Below are positions 11,007-23,202 of a DNA stretch of 64,000 nucleotides, piece by piece. Source of the stretch: Glycine soja (taxonomy: Eukaryota; Streptophyta; Magnoliopsida; Fabales; Fabaceae); assembly GCF_004193775.1 (NCBI RefSeq), contig NC_041003.1:40863611-40927610 (forward strand), read 5' to 3'. Made by a program: the position numbers and the translations under genes. Each line of letters begins with the position of its first letter. Position 1 is the first letter of the stretch. The notes under the pieces were generated by a model that ran no database searches, was not told the origin of the DNA, and saw only the letters and a program-made list of their open reading frames with translations.

Positions 11007-12250
11007 TTTAAGACATGTGTGGAAAAGAAAATTTACGATATGTGTGTCCTCACTAATTGATTGTTTTCTATTTTCTACTCTTAATTTTCTACTAATATAC
11101 TGATATTAGGTCAACTATTAAAGTCCTAATCTTTATTAACATTGTAATTTTCAAATGAAGCAAAATTCCAAGGGTTGGCCTAGTTTATTAGGATAATAAC
11201 ATCATACTACAGGTATAGCTAGCTTAAGGAAAATATTAAAAAGGTCCCTAACTCCCTAGCTATGACTATTAATTAAAAACATAACGCAATAAATATCAAA
11301 AGTTTTCCAAATGGTTTAAGAGATTTCCATAAAATAATAAGTGGAGATTGAGGTGTAAAGAGAGTCCTATCACCTGAAGGGATTTGGGGATTTGATTGCT
11401 CCAGGACAAGAACATATACCTACATCTTTTGCCGTTACCAAGCTAGCTTTAATAAAGTTTTATTCAAATGTCTAGTCTGAGCGAAATTTCATCCCACGAT
11501 TTCTTCTATACACAACATATCATCATTCTGTATGTTTTCGAGTTTCTATTGTCTCACTTAAGAATAATAAGGTGTGCACCCATTTAGTTTCGTTCAATCA
11601 TTGTCCCAGGGTTTAGCGACATAAGTTTAAGTATAGCTAGCATCTTTTACACTCTTCAATTCCCAAAGAACTAAGAATATAATCAATGAGGCGTTATTAT
11701 TCTTCTCATCTGTATGATGAGATCTATCAGGAAGATGATATACTCTTGAGTAGTTATTTAACTTTCTCAATGTGTGGGTTTCGGTACTGATCATGGTACA
11801 ATAATAGAATGGTAGGATTTGATTAATTTGAAAATTTAAGTAATATTAGAGAGAGACTATGAAGGGATTTGAATTTTATTGACATCACCTTATGACCATC
11901 GGTAGGTACTTTCAATTGATATTACGTTCACAGCCATAAAGTATATGCCTTGTGGGAGTGAATAAAATAATTCCGTGAGGGGGGAAAATGTATGATTTGA
12001 AACAAGAGATTAGATTCTTATATATCTTTTTTTTTTTTTTACAAATTATATATCCATTTGCTATACGTAAGTATTTGAACTTTATAGAGTGTTAATATGA
12101 ACTCGTAAATGATCAATTTTATAAATTGCACGATATAATTTAAAGCATCTCAACTAAAAAAATAACTAGAATATACGTATATTCTAGTTATAGAGCTATG
12201 TATATAGAGCTATGTCCAAACAAAGATGATAAATTTAAAAATAAAAAAAT
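11007..12250. other. Intergenic DNA, no gene seen
   Basis: No coding frame, RNA gene or inverted repeat was recognised. A T-run occurs near 12029-12040. Confidence 0.5.
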
Positions 12251-12640
12251 TTAAATATGTTTTTAGTTTCTTAATTTAAAATAAAATATTTATTTAGTGT
12301 TCAAATTTAAAATTATTTTTTAATCTTTGTAGTTTGAAAGACTTGTTTTAATCCCTTTACTCAAACGCTGTTAAAGATTTCACTTAATTATGTGACTAAC
12401 CAACGGAATACTACAAATTTCTTACGAAACAATTCACTTTGATTTTGTATTTTTATTTTTAAATACCTCATCACATGTTTGTTTTTCTTTAAAAATGTTA
12501 ATTCTGATTACATTTGAAAATTTCGTTTGAAACAAAAAGATTAATTTTTTTCTTCAGATTATAAGAATAAAAATATCACTTTTAAATTTGAAAAACTAAA
12601 AACTAATTATTCTTTAATGAACTAAAACATATTTACTTAT
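12251..12640. mobile_element. MITE-like foldback element (~390 bp)
   Basis: The left end reads AAATATGTTTTTAGTTTCTTAA. The right end, reverse-complemented, reads AAATATGTTTTAGTTCATTAA. Inner segments about 60-90 bp from each end (TTTGTAGTTTGAAAG on the left, TTTGAAAAACTAAAAAC on the right) are also partly inverse. No coding sequence is present. Boundaries are approximate. Confidence 0.5.
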
Positions 12641-12833
12641 TTAAACACGGAAACAAATTAATAAAGATGTAACATATGAACCAATTTTGGTCTTTTTTTA
12701 GTTTAAAAATTACTATTATTTATGTTACCATTAAAATATAACCAATTCTCTTATAATATTATATTGATTATTTATTAAAATCTTATCTTTGAAGAGAATT
12801 ATAAAATTTTAAAATTAAAAAAATACAGATATT

Positions 12834-12973
12834 TATAGAGCGAGGTGATATTAAAACATAGAAGAAAGGTTAAAACATAAAGAAGAAGAAGAAGAAGAAG
12901 TATACCTTAATCTTAATCTCGAGGTATTCTAAGAAAGAACAGAAAAGCATATAGAGCGAGGTGATATTAAAAC
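12834..12973. repeat. 24-bp direct repeat pair flanking a GAA microsatellite
   Basis: The same 24-mer, starting TATAGAGCGAGG and ending ATATTAAAAC, occurs at 12834-12857 and 12950-12973. Between them, near 12883-12900, is an (AAG)n run. The pair sits just upstream of the bHLH remnant and may mark a local duplication in its former promoter. Confidence 0.7.
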
Positions 12974-13073
12974 GCAAAGTTCTTTTTCTTGAACTGCTGT
13001 TCTTTAAAGTTTAAACGCTCCACACAAATACAATATTCTTTCTCTGCTCTCATCATCGATCATATCATATCTC

Positions 13074-14455
13074 ATGCAAGCAGCTTGTAGCAGAGAAATG
13101 CAACTCTCTATTCAACAACAACAACAATACTAGTAGTAATCAGCCGCAGCTTCCGTTCAAGCTCTCTACCACGGCTTCTCTGGATCTCTCCAACCCTCTA
13201 ACCAAACTCACCATTTTCAACAACAGCCTCAGCCTCATGTAGTTCTTTTCTGTTAATTACAACAACAATAATAATTGTGATTTTGATTTTTTGAAATTCA
13301 AGGAACGGAGTTTTGGAGCTTCGGCTCAGGCTAACGGTGGCGGTTCGGGTCAGCCGAAGCAGAGGGTTAGAGCCGGGAGGGGACAAGCTACGGACCCACA
13401 CAGCATCGCCGAAAGGGTACGTTTCTCTTTCTCAGTTCGTAAATACGTGTTTGGAATTGGATCAGTAATTTCAAGTGTACGTCTTATTCCTTGTAACGAC
13501 ATACTTTTCTATACGTACATTTTTCAGAGAAAATGTGATCGTCCGTCCGTGGCTGACACAATTCTCTTTTCATTTTTGTTAAATTAATTAGAAGAAGAAA
13601 AATATATATGTGGAACCGTCGTAATTAATAGGACATAATCGCTTTGTTTTTTCTACTACATATCTTTTTACGTTTGATTTGATGGATGTCAAGAAGCAAT
13701 TTGGTCATTGTCTAACGTTTCTCTGGAATATTGTTGTGTGTGGCAGTTACGGAGGGAGAGAATCGCAGAGCGAATGAAGGCCCTGCAAGAACTTGTTACG
13801 AATGCCAACAAGGTTAACAATCATTCCTCAATCATGTTGTGTCTTCTGTTCATTAATTAGACTAATCTTAATTGTAATTTAAAGATTAAACTTATGACTC
13901 TTATTCATAACTCGATCATCGGTCATGAATTAATAAATAAATAAGCACTTTCCAACGCTGTAGTTTTGGTATGTAGTGTAGTACAGCAATACCCTCGTAC
14001 ATCATTCCCATTATATCTTTCCGTAATGTAAAACTGGAAACCGCTAAGGTTAATTTGGTCCTTCAAACAAGTGGGATTTGTAGAATTGTTCTTATAAGAC
14101 TGAGGGGACAGTTTAGGCACAACACATAATATAGTATTACTATGCACCATTGCACCCTACAGAATTGTATTGGATCAATCCTTAGTAAAAAAGAGTATAT
14201 CAGTCATGCACTATCTCTTTATAGTACAATCTTTTCTCAGTCTTTTTTATCATATAAACCATCGTATTCAATATCTATCTCACTTTACTATAAAAAAATA
14301 TAAAATATAAAATTAAAAATGCACAAACAAATACAATTTCCCTTGTTAATTAAAATATGTGTTCATTGTGTTGGCTCCTGGATTGACAGACTGACAAGGC
14401 CTCCATGCTGGATGAGATCATTGATTATGTGAGGTTCCTACAGCTCCAAGTCAAG
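13074..14455 (+). pseudogene. LRL-type bHLH transcription factor, truncated remnant
   Basis: Four parts of one gene can be read. At 13074 the family-like start MQAACSREMQ runs into in-frame stops TAG TAG TAA (13131-13139). From 13140 the same frame gives SAAASVQALYHGFSGSLQPS, then NQTHHFQQQ, matching the region before the bHLH in LRL/bHLH66/69/82 proteins. After a 64-nt GT..AG stretch (13239-13302) comes ERSFGASAQANGG, QPKQRV and the basic region GQATDPHSIAER (to 13416). Exon 13747-13812 gives LRRERIAERMKALQEL and exon 14390-14455 gives the second helix [18 protein letters not shown]. The next exon (family VLSMSRLGGA) and the C-terminus are absent. RVRAGRGQ replaces family RVRARRGQ, and LVTN replaces LVPN. 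Intact family members are nuclear, bind E/G-box DNA and control root-hair growth. Coding of a truncated protein is possible but unlikely. Confidence 0.8.
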
Positions 14456-17400
14456 GTCAGATTCCCCTTTTTATCTACTATTTTTTTAATAAATAAAAGA
14501 TTAGGGATAGAAATATGAATAAAAAGAAGTACAAGTATCATAATAATTTCATGTGATAATATGTATTTTGTGAAAAGTAATTTTCAAATTATTATTATGT
14601 TTTTCATACTGATATTTCCTCATTTATTTAATTTTTATTTCAATGAATTAGTATATTTCACTTTTTCATTGTCTCTTGATATATTATTTCAATTGAAGGA
14701 AACAAAAAAGTTGAAAATTAAATAAAACGATGATATAATTAATGTTTTTCATGAATAATATCTATACAACTTTACAAAATTGAAGTTAGCTGGATGTTCA
14801 GTGAGTTACTGTGCATACACTGTTCATCGAACAGAATATAGATGGTCAAAATTTTAAAACAATATCTATACATAACTAGATTCTATACACTGATCAGTGA
14901 GTGTTACTCTACATATGTGTAAAATCTTAAAACAATAATTGTTTTTAACCGATGAATGATTTCGTGATCTGATATCATGTTTCTAGCAAGTAATAAGTAA
15001 TTCATTTAATCTCATGAATTCATTATTCAAAGTTATCAATTTAGGTATGCCTTGTGTTTTTCAAATAAAAGGGTCTGTGCCTCATGCCTATTTCTCTTGC
15101 CACGTGTCACACAGGGAACCCCTTCATCAAACTTAGCAAATCACGTGGATTTTGCTAAAGTGCTTCAACCAATCCAATCACAAATTTCGGAGTTTCCCAT
15201 CCCTCTATCTCATTTCTTTTGGTTAAGAGGAAGCAAAACAATCTAATGTTTTATCTTATTTAATTCAAAAGAAAATAAAAATAAAAATATTTTCTTTTTA
15301 AAATTATTATTTTTCTTTTCTTTTATTTTCTCTCGTCTAAAAATATAGTATTGTCTAGTAATAAAAATTTTAACCTTTTTTTTTCGTTTACCTTGAACTA
15401 CTTTTGAAGGCATTAATATACTATAATTTTATTTGAGTCAACGTCTTATATTTAATAATTAGAGAGTAATCGCGGATCAAACGAACTTCTTTTTTGCAAA
15501 AGGATTGGCAGCTTCTTTTTTTTTTTTGAATTAAGAATTGGCAGCTTTAATTGATACAATGCTTCGTTATGTTTCATCGTTATGTCATGGAGGATGGATT
15601 GTTTTATGTACATTTTATATATTTTTATGTTTGGTTTTTTCGAAAGAAAGGGAATCAAAACGTGGCCACGTCACGAATTAGGTTATGTATCAATTATTAA
15701 TAGATTATCATACTTTTTATTAATTAAATCAATGATCCTTACATTTTTTTCTGTAAAAAAAATTAATTAAATTAGAGACGAAAGATTTGAATAATTTGTA
15801 TTTATATAACATTATAAAGTTAAACTTTATTATCGTCATTTAATTTAATAACTTTTGAGATAATGTAAAAGTGATGGCCTTTATTTTATTTTTTTCAATA
15901 AAGCAAAGTTTGTATCACCGCTATGACAGACGGAAGTATCAAGTAAAAAGTCTCTCATCTTATCTTCAATTAAAAAAATATAGAAAACTCAAGCCAATAA
16001 TACCGTTCTCAAATTGTGTTGTTTATCAATTGGATATTTTGATATTTTAAGAGCATGCTTAGTTAGGTAATGGTGTTTATAACTTAGTGCCTCATCTTAT
16101 AACTTCCTAATTCTACATAAGCTGCACTTGATTATATTGGAGGATTAATCAGACAAGTGTAGGTTGGTAATGCTAGAAATGCTGATCTAAATCAGCTCAT
16201 TGTGTTTTAATGGGTGTTGCCAAAATTAATTATGGTTAAAATTAATTTTAAAGTGATAAAATTTATATTTAAATATTTTTATTATAAAATTAAGTTATGA
16301 AACAAATTTATGACAAAAAAATTTATTCAACACAAAAGTCACTTTTAAAATTCAACAACAACAATAATGTGTGTTTGTGATAAGTTGTGGTGAGATAATT
16401 TTCTTTGATTGGGGTTGATTTTCACTCATTCTAACTTAGAAGTTAGGAGTGAAATACTCAAATTTGTAGGGTGATATGTAACTTGGAATGGGTTATTAAA
16501 CTTAATAATTTTTATTTAAGATGGTGAATATTACTTGTTTTTGTGAGTGTAAGAAAATGGTTTCGAACCACTAAATTATTTTTGTGTTTTATTATTTTCT
16601 TTATTTTGTATTTTTATGTGTTACCATCTTTGATTATTATCGTGTGCAGTTTTGCCCTAAAGAATGCTATTAAGACTTAATGGAAAATTTCCCATACAAC
16701 CAAAATATATCAATGTGTTGAAGGCCTTTGACATCTCAAATAAGATTTCTTATTAGCTTATGCAATAATAAATGAGTTCACTTTTAATGCATTTTCAATA
16801 TAAAAAAATTCAAGCACCGAATAATGTAATCATTTTTTAAAATGAATTTAACAATTTTTTAAAATAATATGTCAACGTGAGATTGAATGAATAATAAAAA
16901 CACCAACAATACAATATATTAAAATTAAGTTATAAAATGATTTGATAAAATTTTCTTAGCAATAAAGTTCATGACCGGAATAATTGTTTAGTTTTTTTAG
17001 TGACGAAGGGTTTGATGAAGAAAACACAAATAAGCAGTTGGTAGATACATAAGTAAAACACGAAAACAAACTGGAATTAATGGGCAACAACTAACCAATC
17101 GGGTTCTGAAGAGTAATGGAATCGGAGAAATGATATCCCCAAAGTTTGATTAGCGTGGGAAACACGGACTTATAATAAATAATAATTTGGTAATTTGATA
17201 TTTGAGAGTGGGTTGCACGTTACACAGATCCTTTTATGTCATTATATGTTTGAGTTACATTATATTGTCAAAGTTAATGATTTTTTTTATCAAATACAAT
17301 TAATAAATTTTACAGTTAATTATGGTGATTTTTGATAAATGGTCTTATTAAAGAATATCCTAAAGATAGTACTAGTTATTAAGGAATTAATAAATATTTT

Positions 17401-19331
17401 TTTTATCAACAATGACGGTGGAATTGCATTGGTAATGATGACGTGTTTAGTACTCTTTTCCATAATTTTCTTTTTCCACTTTTTAATTTCTTGACCAACA
17501 CTCTAGAGAACTAGCTAAATTTTTCTTTAATAAAAATTATTCTTTTTTCACAGTATCATACTATTTTTCAGCAACAGGAGAAGATACAGATATACCAACC
17601 AGAGATCATCCCTTCTCCCTCCATGTTTACTATGTCAAAGTTTTATACAGAAGAATGCTGAGACTTTTTTATGATGAAACCTAACTTTTTTTTAAATAGT
17701 AATATAATTTTAAATAAGTTATAATATTAACAGTTCATATATAATTGTTTTTTTTATACTTATATAAGTGTTCAATTATTATTTATTTGTTTAACTTTTA
17801 TATAAAAATAAAAATATTATTCGAATCTACATCAAATTATAAGGTTGACTTGATAATTGAAGAGAAAAAATTATGGGTTCAAATACCTCGTATTAACAAA
17901 AAAACTAATGAATTAACAACAAACATTATAAAAAAAATATAAAAATTCTAGTTGGAGATATCCACCAAAATAGCCAATACAAGTATACATTGTGTCTTGT
18001 GTGAAACTTGAGTTGCATTTATATGAAATTTTATCGGACCTCTCGTTGCCATTTCAAAATGACTAAATCAAGCCCAAGCCCAAGCCCAGGCTTAGCCTTA
18101 CGAACATATTTAATGATACACTTTGCTCATTCCCAACTGTTAGTTACATCGCAAGTTCGCAAATTGAGTATTGTTTGGAAAATTTCAGTCCTCTTACAAA
18201 ATTCTGTAAACCAACAAGCTCTCTAAATTTAACATTGATATTCATTTTAAAAGTTAAAAAGTATTAGTAGTACTGGTCAAGTGACCTTAGTTCTAATCAT
18301 GTTGAATTAATGAAAACCAGTGAACCAGCCAGATGTGTCATCCATTTAACCTATTAGGCAGACTAATGCAAACTAATGAGAATGATACGGTGGATAGCCG
18401 ATCTAAAACTGTGCAAATGGGTGACAAAGAACTAGTTTTAACCTTTTGTTTCAATTTTTTATTTTATAAATTTTTTCCAACGAAAGTATTTATTCAAATA
18501 AGCTTGATGTTAATTTGCAAAGGATTACTTATGCATTATTATTTAGTCTTCCATTCTTGATTTTCTTCCTTATAGTATATGATCATTTAATTTTAATTTA
18601 AAAATTTACCCACCTTGATTATATATGATTTTATGTTAGTGTACTACTTTTTACACCAAAATAATATATTTTCACCATTAAAAAAGTATCAATTCTTGTG
18701 AACCTAATTTTAAAATGTCATTCTCAATCACAAATATTTTTTCAACCTAAGAACATCAGAGCCTAATCACACTATATAAGATCACATACATCTTATAACA
18801 CCATATAAGGTCACACACATGGATCATATGACATTATTTGAGAAGGTTAAAGTTTCAAGAATATTATTTAGCCTGAGATCTCTCAACAATGTCTTTCAAT
18901 GTCATTTTTAGTTATCCTCTTATCCTTTTCAAAGGACTAAAAATCATACAGCCTACTCTTCTAATTGACATCTCTTGTAGCCTTCTTTATACTTTAATCA
19001 TTTTTTGTCATCTTTTTCTCAATAGGTGTTATATCAATCTTTTCTCATATATAGTAGTTACAAATTCCATCTTTCTTGTAAGACCATATATTCATCTTAA
19101 CGATGTGGGCTGATCATTTTTGTCATACATGATATTTTTATAAACAGAAATTATGAAGAAAGGAGAGATGAAAATGCAAGACTGGAAATCCTGAAACTAA
19201 TTAATCCATATATTATTATTTTTAACTTCAAGATTGCCTCCTTTTTATTAAATACTAACTAGCATTTTGATCAAAACCAAAATAACACACAAAGCTAATG
19301 CATATGAACCACCTGTACAAAAGGTTCCTTA
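14456..19331. other. Long AT-rich intergenic region
   Basis: I searched for the missing 3' exons of the bHLH gene and found none. Short frames here (for example 15582-15770, 17745-17942, 18889-19113) are AT-rich and show no family resemblance. Minor items are a small CAAGCC tandem near 18070 and repeated TATAAGATCACA-like words near 18770-18820. Confidence 0.5.
15085..15250. promoter_or_regulatory. Promoter-like island with two G-boxes and CCAAT motifs
   Basis: Within AT-rich DNA this stretch has normal base complexity and carries GCCACGTGTCA (about 15099), ATCACGTGGAT (about 15140) and ACCAATCCAATCACA (about 15168). This cluster is typical of light- or stress-regulated plant promoters. No gene start is visible just beyond it, so it may be a displaced promoter fragment or a chance cluster. 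Confidence 0.3.
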
Positions 19332-19448
19332 GGGTGTGTTTGGTTTAGAGGATGGAAATAAAGAAGATGGAAGTAGAAGATAAATTTTTTAAGTAAAGTA
19401 CAAAATTTTTCTTGTATATTATTTTCATCCTTCAAAACAAACACAGCC
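19332..19448. mobile_element. Tourist-like MITE (117 bp, TTA duplication)
   Basis: The left end GGGTGTGTTTGGTTTAGAGG and the inverted right end GGCTGTGTTTGTTTTGAAGG are imperfect terminal repeats. TTA lies immediately outside both ends (19329-19331 and 19449-19451). A short element with GGG/GGC TGTTTGG ends and a TTA duplication fits the PIF/Harbinger-derived Tourist group. Confidence 0.65.
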
Positions 19449-19451
19449 TTA

Positions 19452-20152
19452 GGGCCACCATTTACCATTTAAAGTGTATGTTAGTTAAAGCAAGAAGTGA
19501 CTTTGAACTATGCTGCTAAAAAAACTAAACCATGTGGGCCATTTCATATATTCCTTTGAGTTCTGACTAATGCGTAGATACCAAACATGTTCAGTACTCA
19601 GTTGCTACAATCTTTTACAACACAATGCCAATTGGAGGGAACTATAAAATTGTCAAAGCGTGTACAATTACATTGCGAATAGTCAAAACCAAGAGCTAGA
19701 ACATCCCACAAGAACTGAAAATAATGGAAAACAAGAAAAAAGCATTATAGAACTTCTTTTAGCAACTGACTTATAGATAAGTACTTCACATTCACATCCA
19801 CCCAAAGAAATACCATGATGTGATCTCCCATCTTCAACAGGGGCCAAGAAGATCCTTATAGTTTACACCCCTGCCAACATGAATAAACTCAACCTAATGA
19901 GGGTATTCTCCACTCAAGTGCACATGGCACCACAACTTGTAACTTCCTAGAGACAGATATTTATTCTAATTGCAGTGTGATATTAAAAATAAATGAAAAA
20001 TCATTCAACACAACATGAAATAGTAACTAGTAAGAACTCAAAGTAGACAACACATAGAGAATGTACAGCAAAGAGTCATGCTTAAGCTATAAGGGGAATC
20101 AGCATTGTGACCCATTATTACTACTATTTCTACATGGAATTATTGATAAAAT
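19452..20152. other. Probable 3' flank or 3' UTR of the COA6-like gene
   Basis: This stretch lies downstream of the stop codon of the minus-strand gene. From about 19600 onward it is less AT-biased than its surroundings, which suits a transcribed 3' UTR. No separate coding frame is recognised. Confidence 0.4.
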
Positions 20153-20534
20153 TCAAGCAATGGGTTTGAAAGTGTAAGGCTGTGGGAGCGTCAACGGACC
20201 TCTCCGGGACCCTTTGTCATCCAAAAGTCTCTGAACCCTCTTGTTCTGGCAGTATTGCCTATCGAAATGTTTCACCTGGAACAATATTAACACACCCAAT
20301 TAAGAAAAGCATAAATTTTTACCAACACAAAATCGAAATTGAAGAAGGGGTTATGTTACCCAAGAAGATCGGCACTGTTTGACATATTCATTCCTGCACT
20401 CTTTGCATTCTAATGGGTATAACAAACCCACAGATGCAATCTCTGTGGGCTTCTTGTCCGATTCCTTCTCCAGGCAGGCATAGAACGCATCACGAGCCTA
20501 GTTCAACAAACATAAAACAATTCAACATATGAAG

Positions 20535-20570
<36 letters not shown>

Positions 20571-20705
20571 CATAAATCACACAGAAAAAATATTTGCATT
20601 AAAAGGAGAACAGAGAGAGACCTTGTAACAAGAATCCCTAGCTTTGGTGAGGACATCTGTGTGGATTTTGTCAGGGTTTGCTGCTGCGTAAGCTTCCAGA
20701 GCCAT
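20153..20705 (-). CDS. COA6: COA6-like cytochrome c oxidase assembly factor, three exons
   Basis: Splicing three phase-0 exons gives a 114-residue protein: 20705-20622 (28 aa, MALEAYAAANPDKI...), 20497-20360 (46 aa) and 20275-20153 (40 aa plus TGA). The introns begin GT and end AG. Exon 1 ends in CYK and exon 2 opens ARDAFYACLEKES, making a C-x9-C pair. CKECRNEYVKQC in exon 2 gives the C-x10-C pair, and exon 3 begins VKHFDRQYC. This double-cysteine layout with WVKHFD is that of COA6 (CHCH-type), which acts in the mitochondrial intermembrane space in copper delivery to COX2. The conserved tail GSRRGPLTLPQPYTFKP is shared by plant homologues as I remember them. No mutation breaks it. An earlier in-frame ATG (20762) would add 19 residues; the shorter start fits the family. 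Confidence 0.85.
20541..20566. repeat. (GA)n microsatellite in intron 1 of the COA6-like gene
   Basis: About 13 GA units lie between exons 1 and 2. On the coding strand it is a pyrimidine (TC) run in the intron. Confidence 0.9.
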
Positions 20706-22348
20706 GTGAATTGTGAAGCGAGAGATTAGAGAATAGACTAAAACCTGCGTTGCAAGTTGCAATCACAGCATGTATGGACAAACCAAAACTGGGCTGGTCT
20801 GGGCTTTACCGTTCAGAGAAAACATTTTTAGCCCAAAACTTTATGGGGTCTTCCTATTCTCACTTCCCTATATACTAAGTTCACCAAAACCTTTTCTAAA
20901 AAGATTCAAATTCTCTAAACTGCCCTTAAACCTTTCCCCTCCCCACCCCACCCATCCTCACTTCCCATCACTCTCAGTCTCACTCACCCATTCCCAGAAA
21001 TGTGTTCGTGCCTCCATTGTTCCTGGAAGGATGCTGCAACTGTCGCAAGTAGCCGTCATCGTTCTATGGAAATCTATCTATCAAATTTTATATTAATAAA
21101 AAATTATTTTATACTTCATTCATATAAATAAAAAATAACCTAATATATATATTTAAAATAACTAAAATATTAATATTTTGATCATCTTCTTAATAATGTT
21201 TAATTTTCATAAACTTTGGACACAAAAATCAAGATAATACTCCATCCCATCTATAAAATATAAGTCGTTTAAAATTGTTACATAAATATTAAGAAAAATA
21301 ATTAATTTATTAAATTTTATAAAAAAATTAGTATTTTTTTAATATACTCTTTCTTCTCTAATTAAATAGTACTTCTATTCATTTATTCTCATTACATATA
21401 ATTTTCATTGATAATAACAAATTTTTATACAAACTTATGAACCCTTTTCACTTTATCTAATTAATTGGAAAAAAAAATGACCGCCAAAATTTTAATCGGA
21501 ACCTAATTGTTGCATCTAAATTGGGATTGAAATTTACTCTCATAGAACAAAATTGGAATTGACTCTAAAACATTTCTGTCAAAATTTTATTTGAAGATAT
21601 TTGTGCTTCCCTGAAGCTTTCAATCTGCCCAATAGTTCCACTGTATATTTAGCTTCTTTAATTGAAAGTCACATCTTTACCAAGATGGCTTCAAAACATA
21701 GTATTTCATTACTTGATATAGATTTGAATGCACAATTTGCCCAACCTTCAACTTCAAAATACTAATGAAATGCATCCTATATTGCTAGATTTAAATATCA
21801 ATGCAAAAGAAAATTTCGTTATTGATCTCAACATTATTCTTAATTATCCCGCTAGATCAATTTTCATTTGATTTAAATATTCGACCATTTGCCGATTCTG
21901 AGGTAGACTTCAATGAAAACACCTCTCGACACATTCGTACATAACATGGGATAGCTTTTTATTGTTAATTTTTTATTTTTTATTTATTATGTATTTTTGT
22001 TAGTAGGTTGTAACTTGAACTAATTTTTTAATATTGTTTATTGGGTAAATTGTCACTATATCAAACACACCATCAACAACATCCTCACTATCACACTTGT
22101 TCATCATCATTCACACATGGAAGGGAAAACACCCAAAAAAAAAAAAAAAACTTTACCTTATGAAGTTTTCTTTCGTCTTCACCGCATAAGGAGAAATCAT
22201 GTTCTAACAACACCCAGAAATCAAGTGTCACTGTCTTCCACCATGTCATCACCATTGGCCACTAACAATGCAAGGGCACGAAGAAGCAAATCATGCTTAA
22301 CAACCACAATTCAACCTCTATCTCCTACAAAAAGGTAAAAATGAAAGA
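20706..22348. other. COA6-like promoter region, then intergenic DNA
   Basis: Bases 20706-21060 are less AT-rich and include a pyrimidine-rich patch (about 20930-21000), consistent with the promoter and leader of the minus-strand gene. At 21241-21300 the words CCATCCCATCTATAAAATATAAG resemble one end of a Stowaway-type MITE; no matching second end is visible. Further on, nothing is recognised apart from an A-run at 22135-22149. Confidence 0.4.
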
Positions 22349-22623
22349 GGATAAATGAATGATCAATTTTGTGGCAACTTAAAGGATAAAAACGTTCACA
22401 TATGAATTGACAATTTGATCTACACATGCTTGGCCCAACACATGGAGGTCACTTCTATCATGTGAATTTGACATGTCTTTCACATGTTACATAGGTACTT
22501 AACGTTAACAAATGAAACTTGACGATAGAATTAAATTGTCAGTAAATTTACACAATTATAAATTAAATTGATCATTTTCATAATATAGGGACTAAATTGT
22601 TAATAAAATTGATTATTTGTCCA
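22349..22623. mobile_element. MITE-like inverted-repeat element (~275 bp)
   Basis: The left end GGATAAATGAATGATCAATTTT is the imperfect inverse of the right end, which reads GGACAAATAATCAATTTTA on the other strand. Further inside, TTGACAATTTGATC on the left is inverse to the GACTAAATTGTTAA stretch on the right. There is no coding frame. It lies about 150 bp from the left LTR of the copia element. Confidence 0.45.
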
Positions 22624-22771
22624 TTCTTATTTACTCCTAAATTCTAATAAAGGGTAAGTTGAAAAAAAGAATTACTTTTTATTTAAAATTATTACAATTA
22701 AATGTAGTTAATAAATTTTTTTAATTAATGTGATTTTTTTTTGTTATATTTGAGATTGGCATAGTATTTAT

Positions 22772-23202
22772 TGTTGGTTAATTTGAAAATTGAGATGATA
22801 CTGGATAAATCTGAAGTCGTGTATAACACTTTCAGATTAAATCAAATTTCAGGGTTCAACCAAAATTGTTCAATCGGATAAAATCAGAAGATTATAATTC
22901 AAGAGTTTTGTTTTGGTCTTATATGTTTTGTCACCCGTTATGCTTTCTGAACCAGGATGATTATTTATGATCAAAGAAAAGGTGGTTTTTGGCAGTTGAT
23001 GGAAGTTATTTCTTTTTAAAAATTGTCGTTGATGGAAGTTTTAGTAACTTCCATGTAACTTCCAACCGTTGATGGAAGTTTTAGTAACTTCCATGTAACT
23101 TCCAAAATTTGTCTAAACCGAGCATCTCGTTATTACATTAAAACAAGCGTGCACTCTTATTTTAACATAATAAAGAGATCAATTACACTAAAATGTCCAA
23201 CA
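22772..23202 (-). repeat. 3' LTR of the minus-strand copia element
   Basis: It is bounded by TG...CA on the plus strand (TGTTGGTTAATTTG to ATGTCCAACA). It contains two tandem 38-bp units near 23030-23106, each with the self-complementary core GGAAGTTTTAGTAACTTCC. Confidence 0.95.

Noticed and set aside
17570..17640. Exon-like block after TTTCAG, considered as the missing bHLH 3' exon
   Set aside because: Its translation (QQEKIQIYQPE) does not match the VLSMSRLGG continuation expected for LRL proteins.
20770..21096. 108-codon plus-strand frame upstream of the COA6-like gene
   Set aside because: It is composed of pyrimidine-rich promoter or leader sequence of the minus-strand gene and has no family similarity.
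22117..22338. 73-codon frame beginning MEGKTPKKKKK
   Set aside because: Its start crosses a homopolymer A-run, and the rest is low-complexity Ser/Thr/Arg without a known domain.
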